Positions 17,301-21,226 of a DNA stretch of 21,226 nt are shown one piece after another. Source of the stretch: Phoronis ovalis (taxonomy: Eukaryota; Phoronida; Phoronidae); the NCBI GenBank assembly GCA_028565635.1, contig JAOXYB010104159.1:1-21226 (forward strand). Direction: 5' to 3'. A program made the position numbers and the translations under genes. The notes beneath the pieces are model-generated. The model ran no database searches. It was not told the DNA's origin and saw nothing but the letters and a program-made list of their open reading frames with translations. Numbering within the stretch: position 1 is the stretch's first letter; every line of letters begins with the position of its first letter.

Positions 17301-19852
17301 GTCGTAAAATCATGCATCAAAGTTCCATATGCTCATTACAGGTAATCCATGCTTTAGAGGTTGAATTTTATGTATATGCTTATAAATTATTTAAAGTATC
17401 CTTCTGCTATGGCAACTGATTTACTTACAACTTGTATATGTTCCATAGACCGTTCCTGGAAAGGAGTTGACAAAATTCTTCTAAGTTTTTCACCACCTTT
17501 TTGCTAAAACATGGGAAACTCAATTTTCAGCAATTCGATTAAATATTCGACTGTACTTTCAGATCAAAGTATACATCCAAGTCTCACGCTAAACACATAT
17601 TTACTAGTAACTCGACATCAGAGGACCTTTGTCACAGTTAATTAATTAAAACGATAATAAAAATTGAAAAGTTCGTACGTGCAGTGAAGAACTAAGTTTT
17701 ACTTTAGGTATGAAACCGATCAGATTAAAAGTTTTATGAGCATCAAATCTGAAATATTTTCAGAATACATAGTGATATCACCCTTGGTCTTATATCTGTG
17801 TGAATGACGGATATACCTAGATTGGCACTTCTGAATACTTAAGTTCAAAGGATCAAGTGTGTTATAAAAAATAATGGGAAAGAAGTTTAATCGAAAAAAA
17901 ACCTGCAGTAGTAATAAGCTAGCTAAGGGAGGTTGGAAACGTAAAAGTGTGAAATGGGACCAGCTAGGGCGCAAGCAATTCCACAAAGATTACAATTAAT
18001 GATCAATCCCCCGTCAATCCCTGGGCCAATCTGATCCAAGTGAATGATCTGACTGAGCTCTTCATCGAGCTTAACAGGGAACACTGATAGAAAGTGGGAA
18101 ATACAGATACTTACTAAAGGTGCCTTACTGTAGGACTGTGGATTGAAAGCTAAAAGACGATTAAAATCAGCTTGTAGATAAAGCTGCATTTCCACTAACG
18201 ACCATTCGTGAGACCCCTTCTTTTTTATGTAGCTGCAAATACCAAATCAAAATACAGTTTCACAAATGTGTATCGATCTTTATATTCAAAAGCTGTAATA
18301 ACACAAGTTAAACATAAATTGCTTCATTTCGACTTTTGGCAAGGATTAAAGAACATATTTATATTCGTTTAATACGGGAATGATTGAAATCTAGGACTAT
18401 GATTATAACTTAGTTATAATAGTCCTAGTTGAAATGAAGGATAGCACTTCTTAAATATTTTCTTGTATTTTTCTTCTAATTCTCTTATATGTATATTGGG
18501 AGATTTAGTAGAGATTCGCAAAAATACTTCTTGTACAGTATAAAATTTATCGACCGTTAGTACTATGTTACAATATGATACATGTATATGAATAATTATG
18601 ATAATAAATACAGATATCATTATAGTGACGTTATCAACACGGTGAATTAGGTTACTATATATTATATCGAGCATTACTGTTATCAGCCGAAATAGCTCAG
18701 TTGGGAGAGCGTTAGACTGAAGATCTAAAGGTCCCTGGTTCAATCCCGGGTTTCGGCAAAAAAATTTATATTCTTTTTCAACATTATATTTTATATGTTG
18801 TTTTTTTTTCATCTTTTTAAGGATTTTATTGCCCTTATTTCTTAAAATGTGGTTAACAACATTTTTCGTATTCCACGATTTTGTCTTTTAACATTATTCA
18901 TTTACCGTTCACCAGATACTCGCCTCTTTAATGCCACACATATTCCTGTTACTACACGAACAGTATTTGCAACTCTTCTGAACTTTTCTATTGGCTGGAA
19001 GAAGAAATTTTATGAAAACATAACTAAAGGTATAAGATAAAATCCATTTATCAATTTTTAAATTGTAGCACATAATACAACGCAGGCAAAAATGTAATGT
19101 ACAACGCTTGCTGGCTTGTGAAAAAGAAAACTGGGAAACTAAATAATTAAAATAGAAATATTTGTTTAGTATTTGCATCATACCGTGCAAGGCTGTATAC
19201 GACCACTCTTTGACATAACATAAAATCCTGAACTTTGTAAAATATGATGACTATGTCTTCGTCTGTAATGTCTCAAGCGTCGAACACTTCTCGCTGCATT
19301 TACAGCAGCCTTTATACTCCCTCTTCTTCGTCGTGCTCTTGGGGATTGGTTGATGTCCGTGATGGACGATTTGTCGCTGGTGGCATTTGATAGCCGCCTA
19401 TGTCTATCCTTGCGAGGTGCAGCACTTGTTGGGCGTTCAGTGTAACAGGGTTTGGTATCATTTAATGATTGTTCCTCCACTTCCAATTGCAAACCATCTG
19501 GTCCCGTAAGGGTTAGCATTGGTAAACTAGCATCTTTTTGACTTCGAGGGGTTAAACTTACTACTGAATCTCTCGGTGATAAAAGTGGTAATTCCCTTGG
19601 CGAAAATGGTGTAAAATCCTTATCCAGAACACCAGTGAAATCGGATTTTCTTTGATGATGAAACAAATGTGTACTATTAACAAGTAAATTACTTGGCGAT
19701 ATTGATGCCAACGTTCTACGTCGTCCTGTGTTCTGAAAACGATGTTCTATAGGAGGTAGCGTCCTTGCAAGTGATGTGCCAAGAGCCAGCTTAATGTCCA
19801 CCGAACCAGTCTCACCCCGTCTGTAGTGATCCATAACATTGGGTAACATCAT
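2257..19852 (-). CDS. CNBD2: CNBD2-like cyclic nucleotide-binding domain protein (spliced gene model, one exon missing)
   Basis: This minus-strand gene was assembled from 16 exons, listed separately. Seen: exons chain with compatible phases (for example AG|C gives Ser at the 16821/12314 junction, and CG|C gives Arg at 18906/18232), and the translation reads as two cyclic-nucleotide-binding domains. Domain 1 has an FG-EIAL cassette with a downstream Arg. Domain 2 has VVVKDS, IKSGMCKVV and GGVFGLE segments but no cassette Glu or Arg. Known: CNBD2 is a soluble two-domain protein, and its mouse form (CRIS) binds cAMP and is needed for sperm formation and motility. Inferred: a soluble cAMP effector, perhaps germline or ciliary. 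The model totals about 750 residues plus a missing exon, longer than my recollection of the mammalian protein (under 600), mainly from the N-terminus and a loop insertion. Its introns contain a GPCR gene, two tRNAs and transposon relics. CNBD1 or another CNB-domain family is the main alternative. Confidence 0.75.
2371..3008 (-). other. intron of the CNBD2-like gene
   Basis: Bounded by donor GTATGT (GT at 3007-3008) and acceptor CACAG (2371-2372), phase 0. Nothing recognisable inside. Confidence 0.65.
3009..3143 (-). CDS. CNBD2: CNBD2-like exon: end of second CNB domain
   Basis: A phase-0 exon of 45 codons with acceptor TTATCACAG and donor CTG|GTATGT. It begins GLETML, completing the FG-LE turn where an active cassette would carry FGE, continues with SLVSDGAECILISKKLF (the last beta strands) and ends in the closing helix EANAKVLRVVSDL. 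The cassette Glu and Arg that contact cyclic nucleotide are absent, so this domain is probably structural. Confidence 0.8.
3437..3514 (-). CDS. CNBD2: CNBD2-like exon: beta strand and GEGGVF turn of second CNB domain
   Basis: 26 codons, phase 0 at both ends, with acceptor TTTACTTCAG and donor TTT|GTAAGT. The translation contains KVSFAQLAELGEGGVF, the typical strand-plus-glycine-turn that precedes the cassette in CNB folds. It joins in frame to GLETML in the next exon. Confidence 0.82.
3515..5453 (-). other. long intron of the CNBD2-like gene
   Basis: No exon found. It contains a short GT-rich microsatellite near 4531-4550 and a cluster of three TGACCT half-sites at 4649-4673. A further small exon is possible if the upstream exon uses its phase-1 donor at 5488. 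Confidence 0.5.
4649..4673 (-). promoter_or_regulatory. cluster of three AGGTCA nuclear-receptor half-sites (DR2 plus DR5)
   Basis: On the minus strand AGGTCA occurs at 4668-4673, 4660-4665 and 4649-4654, all in the same orientation. The spacers are 2 and 5 bases, which are the spacings used by retinoid-type receptors. The motifs are exact. Function is inference, and the cluster may belong to a dispersed repeat. Confidence 0.3.
5454..5621 (-). CDS. CNBD2: CNBD2-like exon: loop insertion, last part (3' end uncertain)
   Basis: The acceptor TTTTGTACAG is clear and phase 0. The frame reads NSIGVVLHGDGFWSKHLGKK, then a polar stretch including RFGATPEQIQEQ. Two donors are possible. AAT|GTGTTG at 5453 keeps phase 0 and joins the exon at 3514 directly. 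CAAG|GTACCC at 5488 leaves phase 1 and would need another exon. I chose the phase-compatible end. The segment belongs to a polar insertion between strands of the second CNB domain. Confidence 0.55.
5862..5948 (-). CDS. CNBD2: CNBD2-like exon: basic loop with PKA-type site
   Basis: 29 codons, phase 0 to phase 0, with acceptor TTTCTTTAACATTTAG and donor AAG|GTAAGC. It reads FTNKRGRRGLRRSSTLSNL, then YEYLESEQKK. LRRSS matches the Arg-Arg-x-Ser consensus of cAMP-dependent protein kinase. The exon is strongly basic and probably unstructured. Confidence 0.72.
5949..6562 (-). other. intron of the CNBD2-like gene
   Basis: Phase 0, donor GTAAGT (GT at 6561-6562) to acceptor TTTAG. Nothing else recognised. 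Plus-strand open frames here are low-complexity. Confidence 0.6.
6563..6675 (-). CDS. CNBD2: CNBD2-like exon: loop insertion, middle part
   Basis: Begins with two bases completing a Lys codon split with the upstream exon (A|AA), then 37 codons to donor AAT|GTAAGT; the acceptor is ACATTACAG. The frame contains STLDTQTDELRDVMKANL and DTSKIAYVPKDDVN. It is polar and without recognisable domain structure, part of the insertion in the second CNB domain. Confidence 0.75.
6676..7256 (-). other. intron of the CNBD2-like gene
   Basis: Phase 1, donor GTAGGT (GT at 7255-7256) to acceptor CATTACAG. Open minus-strand frames inside it have no exon boundaries or conserved motifs. Confidence 0.6.
7257..7410 (-). 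CDS. CNBD2: CNBD2-like exon: second CNB domain strand plus start of loop insertion
   Basis: The acceptor ATTTTTCAG starts in phase 0 with GMCKVVMSFKEV, the strand that follows VIKS in the upstream exon (the usual IKSG-x-C-x-V pattern). It then becomes a charged insertion (DKKKKNHQRDDFFVARDMEE, later TDKLKREKLAER). Donor GCA|GTAGGT leaves one base that completes Lys with the next exon. The abrupt change from beta strand to charged sequence marks the insertion point. Confidence 0.8.
7411..7812 (-). other. intron of the CNBD2-like gene
   Basis: Phase 0, donor GTTAAG (GT at 7811-7812) to acceptor TTTTTCAG. AT-rich with nothing else recognised. Confidence 0.6.
7813..7873 (-). CDS. CNBD2: CNBD2-like exon: first strands of second CNB domain
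   Basis: A small exon of one base plus 20 codons. The acceptor CTATTTTCAG is good; the donor TCT|GTTAAG is acceptable. The translation KDMVVVKDSRRSNYIVVIKS is the standard CNB opening (hydrophobic strand, Asp-Ser turn, then the V-I-K-S strand leading to G-x-C-x-V), and it joins GMCKVV in phase 0. It needs an upstream exon ending with two bases of a codon, which I could not find. Confidence 0.75.
8123..8194 (-). tRNA. tRNA-His (GTG anticodon)
   Basis: A 72-base cloverleaf on the minus strand. The acceptor stem GCCGTGA pairs fully with TCACGGC, with an A discriminator at 8123. The anticodon stem TCTCG/CGAGA encloses loop TTGTGGC with anticodon GTG. The T arm is CCAGG-TTCGAAT-CCTGG. The B box GGTTCGAATCC is intact. 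All stems pair, so it looks functional rather than a decayed copy. A T run on the same strand about 40 bases downstream could end Pol III transcription. The alternative is the head of a young tRNA-derived SINE. Confidence 0.9.
8214..8440 (+). mobile_element. LTR-like compact promoter and poly(A) segment next to tRNA-His
   Basis: Within about 220 bases it shows a TGTTACA start, a perfect CRE (TGACGTCA, 8273-8280), a TATA-like CTATTTAAAC near 8311, an initiator-like GCAGTTC near 8328 and AATAAA near 8430. This order is usual for a short LTR. It begins 20 bases upstream of the 5' end of the tRNA-His. No matching second LTR, clear primer-binding site or target duplication was found, so a solo LTR or an unrelated repeat are both possible. 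Confidence 0.3.
8273..8280. promoter_or_regulatory. perfect cAMP-response element TGACGTCA
   Basis: Full palindromic CRE inside the LTR-like segment, about 30-40 bases upstream of its TATA-like box. Confidence 0.35.
8441..8963. other. less AT-rich segment of unknown origin, plus spacer
   Basis: Bases 8441-8690 are visibly richer in G and C than their surroundings, and a minus-strand frame of about 80 codons stays open, Ser-rich near its middle. I recognise no family. It may be the interior of the same insertion as the LTR-like segment. The final part up to 8963 is ordinary AT-rich sequence ending in the left target duplication of the next element. Confidence 0.3.
8964..9338. mobile_element. 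MITE-like element, copy 1, with perfect 8-bp target duplication
   Basis: About 375 bases. The left end is CCCGGGGGGTACTCAAG and the right end, read in reverse, CCCGGGGGTACTCATG, forming terminal inverted repeats. It is flanked by identical 8-bp direct repeats CTTTCATT at 8956-8963 and 9339-9346. The interior is built of degenerate repeats of TTTGGATTG(CTACC). No transposase frame is present, so it is non-autonomous. An 8-bp duplication is typical of hAT elements, but the ends do not match the usual hAT start. Confidence 0.8.
9339..9486. other. spacer between two MITE-like copies
   Basis: Contains a GC palindrome (GGGGGTCCCCC near 9390-9400) and two ATGCTCGC-type words near 9409 and 9433, perhaps a small relic of another repeat. 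No gene. Confidence 0.3.
9487..9885. mobile_element. MITE-like element, copy 2 (right end eroded)
   Basis: The same left end (CCCGGGGGTACTCAAG) and the same interior order as copy 1, including CAAAAAATTTGGATTGGG and the GCGGCACATCCCCGTATT block. The right end has diverged to CTTGAGCAACTACCAGGG. Flanks GTAAAGAT (9479-9486) and GTAAAAAT (9886-9893) match at 7 of 8 positions, fitting an older insertion of the same type. Same orientation as copy 1. Confidence 0.72.
10061..10085. mobile_element. probable excision footprint of the MITE family
   Basis: The terminal 11 bases of the family (GTACCCCCGGG, 10068-10078) lie between direct repeats AGTCATA at 10061-10067 and 10079-10085. Nothing else of the element remains, as expected after imprecise excision or a large internal deletion. 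Confidence 0.5.
10376..10397. repeat. short perfect inverted repeat
   Basis: Arms GAATTATAT and ATATAATTC are separated by four bases. It lies in a very AT-rich tract and is probably a simple cruciform-prone palindrome without further meaning. Confidence 0.4.
10915..10979 (-). CDS. CNBD2: CNBD2-like exon: C-terminal helix of first CNB domain
   Basis: The acceptor TTTTTTTTACAG starts phase 0 with DFDVIIKEPLERQRDMHIEY, followed by Cys and two bases of the next codon at donor AG|GTAATA. The acidic DFD directly follows VIMKE of the upstream exon, giving the K-E-D-F pattern typical of the end of the CNB beta barrel, then the closing helix. Confidence 0.82.
10980..11766 (-). other. intron of the CNBD2-like gene
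   Basis: Phase 0, donor GAG|GTAAAA to acceptor TTTACAG. Plus-strand open frames here (11304-11516) overlap nothing recognisable and are probably chance. Confidence 0.6.
11767..11850 (-). CDS. CNBD2: CNBD2-like exon: phosphate-binding cassette of first CNB domain
   Basis: 28 codons, phase 0 to phase 0, with acceptor TTTTTTTTCAG. It reads EIALINGTCRTSTVV, then CKTDVELLVIMKE. With the upstream exon ending in FG this makes FGEIAL, the conserved cassette. The Glu should contact the ribose 2'-OH and the Arg in TCRTST the cyclic phosphate, by analogy with PKA regulatory and EPAC domains. The usual Pro before Arg is Cys. The domain is predicted to bind cyclic nucleotide. Confidence 0.87.
12152..12314 (-). 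CDS. CNBD2: CNBD2-like exon: beta-barrel core of first CNB domain
   Basis: The acceptor TTGTTGTACAG supplies C, completing Ser with AG of the upstream exon; 54 codons then run to donor GGA|GTAAGG. The translation has RRIIVKEGHPPAAFYIILSG, then VLINVRETHPTTGKTF and MSEGEGFG: the I-x-K-E-G-x-x-x-x-x-F-Y-I-I-x-x-G core that defines CNB domains. The KEGHPP turn is characteristic of the CNBD2 group. This is the strongest single exon for the family call. Confidence 0.92.
12315..14650 (-). other. first-transcribed-last part of the 4.5 kb host intron (3' of the GPCR locus on minus strand)
   Basis: The host intron spans 12315-16820 (donor AAAG|GTAACA, acceptor TTGTACAG), phase 2. This part lies upstream of the nested plus-strand GPCR. 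Besides a CRE at 13469 and AT-rich low-complexity sequence I see no exon or RNA gene. 12611-12913 carries open frames on both strands, but their composition is not coding. Confidence 0.5.
13469..13476. promoter_or_regulatory. perfect cAMP-response element TGACGTCA
   Basis: A full palindromic CRE about 1.2 kb upstream of the GPCR start codon, within the host intron. A role in driving the GPCR is inference only. Confidence 0.25.
14656..14665 (+). promoter_or_regulatory. possible 5'-UTR splice acceptor of the GPCR gene
   Basis: CATTTTTTCAG is a strong-looking acceptor with AG at 14664-14665, 33 bases before the GPCR ATG. An in-frame TAA at 14675-14677 means splicing here would join only untranslated sequence, a common layout for GPCRs with a single coding exon. 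Confidence 0.4.
14699..15724 (+). CDS. class A (rhodopsin-like) orphan G protein-coupled receptor, intronless
   Basis: A 341-residue plasma-membrane receptor, complete from a strong-context ATG (GAAAATGG; in-frame TAA 21 bases upstream) to TGA. Seven hydrophobic segments lie near residues 33-57, 70-91, 115-137, 160-181, 204-229, 254-277 and 290-312. The extracellular N-terminus has three N-glycosylation sites (N10, N19, N28). Class A marks: N52 in GNGLV, D80 in STAD, C116 and C193 for the disulfide, DRF (140-142) instead of DRY, W167, WLP (267-269) and NPFIY (307-311). E249 could lock to R141. Position 3.32 is Gly123, so it is not an amine receptor, and 7.43 is Ile301, so it is not an opsin. 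The proline usual in TM5 is missing. Ligand unknown; a peptide or chemosensory receptor of a lineage-expanded group is most likely. It lies entirely within a CNBD2-like intron, antisense. Confidence 0.95.
   Translation: MDIFSEPYMNDTNFFPKANETSAPMEQNITPGWAVFFLVFEIVMMLTMLTGNGLVLITFMKERKLRTVTNVLLVFLSTADFLIGLIYIPFSLDRRIIPYSLFPPLETATWKVRELCHIAVVFGFMPHVLSEVTLILIAVDRFIAVFFPWKYKGLKPIHSGFGASLIWLGILVMYPIDSFVTFRQSQSEPFNVCSRHGQIYMSKGVYTFSILFSFVCVCVSWILYICVLVRLRCVSRQANVLATSFSKKETKITRMTVCILLVWTILWLPTIVLSFGAAAFGYKGGDQWYAVLDTLFSDFLIVNGMFNPFIYGLGSKSIRTALVKALSWRHSSVHPQPTVGR
15938..15943 (+). promoter_or_regulatory. candidate poly(A) signal of the GPCR gene
   Basis: AATAAA 213 bases after the GPCR stop codon, on the same strand, giving a short 3' UTR well inside the host intron. 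Confidence 0.45.
15944..16820. other. remainder of host intron
   Basis: Apart from the 89-base tandem duplication at 16161-16338 nothing is recognised. Confidence 0.5.
16161..16338. repeat. two-copy tandem repeat, 89-base period
   Basis: Copy 1 (16161-16249) and copy 2 (16250-16338) align end to end without gaps in period. Shared blocks include CTTAAGCTCAT, ACAGAAAATGTTAAAGAACA, TTGTACCGG and AAAATTGTCAATAATT. Differences concentrate in the middle (GCGTCACCACAGTCACT versus TCTCTCGTCAGTCATT). A recent local duplication 400 bases after the GPCR gene. Confidence 0.9.
16821..16909 (-). CDS. CNBD2: CNBD2-like exon: N-terminal helices of first CNB domain
   Basis: The acceptor TTTTTTTCAG starts phase 0; 29 codons plus AG run to donor AAAG|GTAACA. 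It reads IMTLLRGNISFEDYPVHTQV, then QLCRCMIFQ: the leading helices (LLRGNISFEDYP) and the first strand of the barrel. AG joins C of the exon at 12314 to give Ser. The intron after it holds the GPCR. Confidence 0.85.
16910..17428 (-). other. intron of the CNBD2-like gene
   Basis: Phase 0, donor GTAAGT (GT at 17427-17428) to acceptor TTTTCAG. No other feature seen. Confidence 0.65.
17429..17503 (-). CDS. CNBD2: CNBD2-like exon: linker before first CNB domain
   Basis: 25 codons, phase 0 to phase 0, with acceptor CATGTTTTAG and donor GTT|GTAAGT. It reads QKGGEKLRRILSTPFQERSM, then EHIQV. The I-L-S-x-P-x-x-E-R-S/T pattern is the usual lead-in helix ahead of CNB domains in CNBD-type proteins. Confidence 0.82.
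17504..18114 (-). other. intron of the CNBD2-like gene
   Basis: Phase 0, donor TTA|GTAAGT (GT at 18113-18114). The open frame around 17720-17986 is out of register with the gene and has no exon boundaries. Confidence 0.6.
18115..18232 (-). CDS. CNBD2: CNBD2-like exon: helical N-terminal region
   Basis: The acceptor GGTATTTGCAG supplies C, completing Arg with CG from the upstream exon; 39 codons run to donor TTA|GTAAGT. It reads YIKKKGSHEWSLVEMQLYL, then QADFNRLLAFNPQSYSKAPL. The S-F/Y-N-x-x-x-F-x-P style and the adjoining exons place it in the helical region before the first CNB domain. Confidence 0.8.
18391..18428. repeat. imperfect inverted repeat (hairpin-forming)
   Basis: CTAGGACTAT-GAT-TATAACT is followed almost directly by its reverse complement AGTTATA-ATAGTCCTAG. 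This gives a 17-bp stem with a three-base bulge and nearly no loop. It lies in the intron 258 bases upstream of the tRNA-Phe. It may be a tiny palindromic transposon relic. Confidence 0.55.
18686..18758 (+). tRNA. tRNA-Phe (GAA anticodon)
   Basis: A 73-base cloverleaf. The acceptor GCCGAAA pairs with TTTCGGC, discriminator A. The D arm has AGCTCAGTTGGGAGAGC, the anticodon loop has CTGAAGA with GAA, and the T arm is CCTGG-TTCAATC-CCGGG with an intact B box (GGTTCAATCC). CTTTTTC soon downstream can terminate Pol III. It is in an intron of the CNBD2-like gene (between exons 18906-18994 and 18115-18232), on the opposite strand. No intron in the tRNA. Confidence 0.95.
18906..18994 (-). CDS. CNBD2: CNBD2-like exon: conserved helix after the disordered N-terminus
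   Basis: The acceptor TTTCTTCTTCCAG starts phase 0; 29 codons plus CG run to donor CG|GTAAAT. It reads PIEKFRRVANTVRVVTGICV, then ALKRRVSGE. The F-R-x-x-A-x-x-V-R-x-x-x-x-x-C-x-A-L-K helix is a signature seen near the start of CNBD2 proteins. CG plus C of the next exon gives Arg. Confidence 0.82.
19184..19852 (-). CDS. CNBD2: CNBD2-like exon 1 (coding): long disordered basic N-terminus
   Basis: 223 codons from ATG at 19852 (MMLPNVMDHYRRGE) to donor ACG|GTATGA, phase 0, joining PIEKFRR in the next exon. Ser-, Pro- and Arg-rich and probably unstructured. It holds Arg-Arg-x-Ser/Thr sites of cAMP-dependent kinase type (RRRT at 44-47, RRLS at 152-155, RRGS at 176-179), several Ser-Pro or Thr-Pro sites, and a basic helix (IKAAVNAARSVRRLRHYRRR, about 180-199). 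Acidic EVEEQSL lies near 124-130. The frame is also open a little upstream of the ATG, so an earlier exon could extend it; an acceptor-like AGCACAG just ahead (ending at 19864) favours a 5'-UTR junction. Such tails are poorly conserved, so the link to the gene rests on the splice phase and neighbours. Confidence 0.78.
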
Positions 19853-19863
19853 GTTTAATATAC

Positions 19864-20932
19864 CTGTGCTATAATAACTTTGGTTTCAAAATATGTTACT
19901 TTGCACAGTCTGTACTCTTACTCTTTCGGCAGACTGTCACATTTATGAAAAAAGATCTGCCATAAATATCTATCATAGTATCTAGGAATATTTATAATTT
20001 TTATAGATCAAAAACGCAAAATGCAGTTTAAGACAACCACTGGGTGTACCAGTTGATGTTTTTTCTTTGATTATTGAATACAGCAGTGGTTATATGGCGG
20101 CACTCGTTTTGCTTTACACTGGTGAAACACTTATTTAGTAAATTGTTGTTGATGGTTGGTATGTACATAAGATAGGAACACAATTGGTTACTCTTGAAAT
20201 GTTATACGTGTACAAATTTATAATGAATTTCAGAACTTTGTACAAAACTGTTTATGAAATAAACTGATTTGCGTTTCTTTTTGTAAGAATATTGTATACA
20301 TATTATACATAAAACGAACATTACGAGGACAATTATATAATTATTCAGTTATAATTAATTGTCGTCAGTTTTTTATTATATCGTAATGCATTCAGGCAAT
20401 TAATGTATTATACAAAATGATAGTTTATTTTTATACATGTAATTTGCAACTAGCATAAAAAAAAGTAAAATATTAATATAAGAAATTTTTTAAACAATAT
20501 TTCAAAACCGTGATACTGATCCGAAATCATCCGAAATTAAATATGTTACCACCATATAATTAATGCAACAACTGCGAATTTGTTCATAAATTGTATTTAA
20601 GAGTTTCCTAGTAACTGTCTATGGTATCTTATCTAAACTTCTTTAACAGTGTGTGCGAATTATTGTAATGCTTAAAGATAAGAAAGCTAAGCTAAGCTAG
20701 TCTGCGACATTGATGAATTTACTCCATTCACTAGCGTTGGTGTTGATAGAAGAATTGCTGATTACAAAATGTCTTACAAAACATTTTTAAATATGTGAAA
20801 GTTTTATCAAACAGATGAAAGACCTTTAAATAAACGTAGGTTGCGCATACCTCGAATGTTTGAAATTGAAAACAAAAATTAAACCAGTTATTAACATTTG
20901 ACTTTCAGCAAAAAGTTTATTGCTCAACATCA
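19864..20932. other. intron or upstream region of the CNBD2-like gene
   Basis: AT-rich, with no exon recognised. If exon 19184-19852 has an untranslated leader, its first exon and promoter should be here or to the right of the window. Confidence 0.4.
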
Positions 20933-20995
20933 GCCGAAATAGCTCAGTTGGGACTGAAGATCTAAAGGTCCCTAGTTCAATCCCGGGTTTCGGCA
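20933..20995 (+). pseudogene. tRNA-Phe pseudogene with 10-base internal deletion
   Basis: 63 bases, otherwise matching the tRNA-Phe at 18686-18758. The missing bases GAGCGTTAGA (or an equivalent register) lie between GGGA and CTGAAG, and the join falls at a GA microhomology. This removes the 3' side of the D stem and the 5' start of the anticodon stem. A second change (CCTAG for CCTGG) breaks one T-stem pair. The anticodon GAA, acceptor ends and a T run right after (ATTTTTG) remain. Cannot fold as a standard tRNA. Confidence 0.9.
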
Positions 20996-21226
20996 TTTTT
21001 GTAGAATCCTTTAACAGCGTTACATCTTCCCCTCTTTGTTCTTCTTTATGTCGTCTTAGAGAATAAACTGACATTCACCATTTCAGGTTAATTGTTGAGT
21101 TGTGACATTTTTATAACCTGGTAATAGTTTCCTTAACATATTTTAATATGCTTATCTAAATATTTTAAAGCCAAATTAGCAACTTAATTTGCGGTAAAGA
21201 ATATTTCCTCTAAACTATATAACATA
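20996..21226. other. right edge, nothing recognised
   Basis: AT-rich sequence after the tRNA pseudogene. No exon or repeat seen. Confidence 0.4.

Noticed and set aside
18414-18812. 132-codon minus-strand frame with NPGLNQGPLDLQSNALPTEL
   Set aside because: This is the antisense translation of the tRNA-Phe gene, a frequent false protein; the similar frame at 20826-21074 arises from the tRNA pseudogene.

Overview
This is an AT-rich, intron-rich animal genome window with eukaryotic tRNA genes, GT-AG introns and small DNA-transposon relics. The repeat style (degenerate TTTGGATTG-rich elements with CCCGGGGGTACTC ends) and the lineage-typical rhodopsin-like receptor suggest a lophotrochozoan, probably a bivalve mollusc. 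That assignment is inference. No bacterial operon, CRISPR array or phage feature is present.

The main content is one long minus-strand gene from about 19852 down to about 2257. I rebuilt it from short exons by splice sites, reading phase and domain logic. It encodes a protein of roughly 750+ residues that I identify as cyclic nucleotide-binding domain-containing protein 2 (CNBD2; mouse orthologue known as CRIS). In order it has a long basic/Ser-rich disordered N-terminus (exon 19184-19852), a helical lead-in (18906-18994, 18115-18232, 17429-17503), a first cyclic-nucleotide-binding domain with an intact-looking phosphate-binding cassette (16821-16909, 12152-12314, 11767-11850, 10915-10979), and a second, degenerate domain (7813-7873, 7257-7410 ... 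3437-3514, 3009-3143) interrupted by a long polar insertion (7257-7410, 6563-6675, 5862-5948, 5454/5489-5621). It closes with a short C-terminal exon (2290-2370, possibly reading on to a stop at 2257). One exon at the start of the second domain, between 7874 and 10914, could not be placed.

Inside the 4.5 kb intron at 12315-16820, on the opposite strand, lies a complete intronless class A GPCR gene (14699-15724). Its ligand is unknown: it lacks the aminergic Asp in TM3 and the opsin Lys in TM7. A tRNA-Phe gene (18686-18758, plus strand) sits in another intron of the same host gene, with a 10-base-deleted copy near the right edge (20933-20995). A tRNA-His gene (8123-8194, minus strand) lies in the intron space 7874-10914.

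That same space (7874-10914) has been a landing zone for insertions. It holds two MITE-like elements with 8-bp target duplications (8964-9338 and 9487-9885), a likely excision footprint of the same family (10061-10085), and a compact promoter/poly(A)-like segment starting about 20 bp upstream of the tRNA-His. The left edge may hold the last exon and 3' end of a plus-strand neighbour (42-119, poly(A) signal at 380), which would be tail-to-tail with the CNBD2-like gene.
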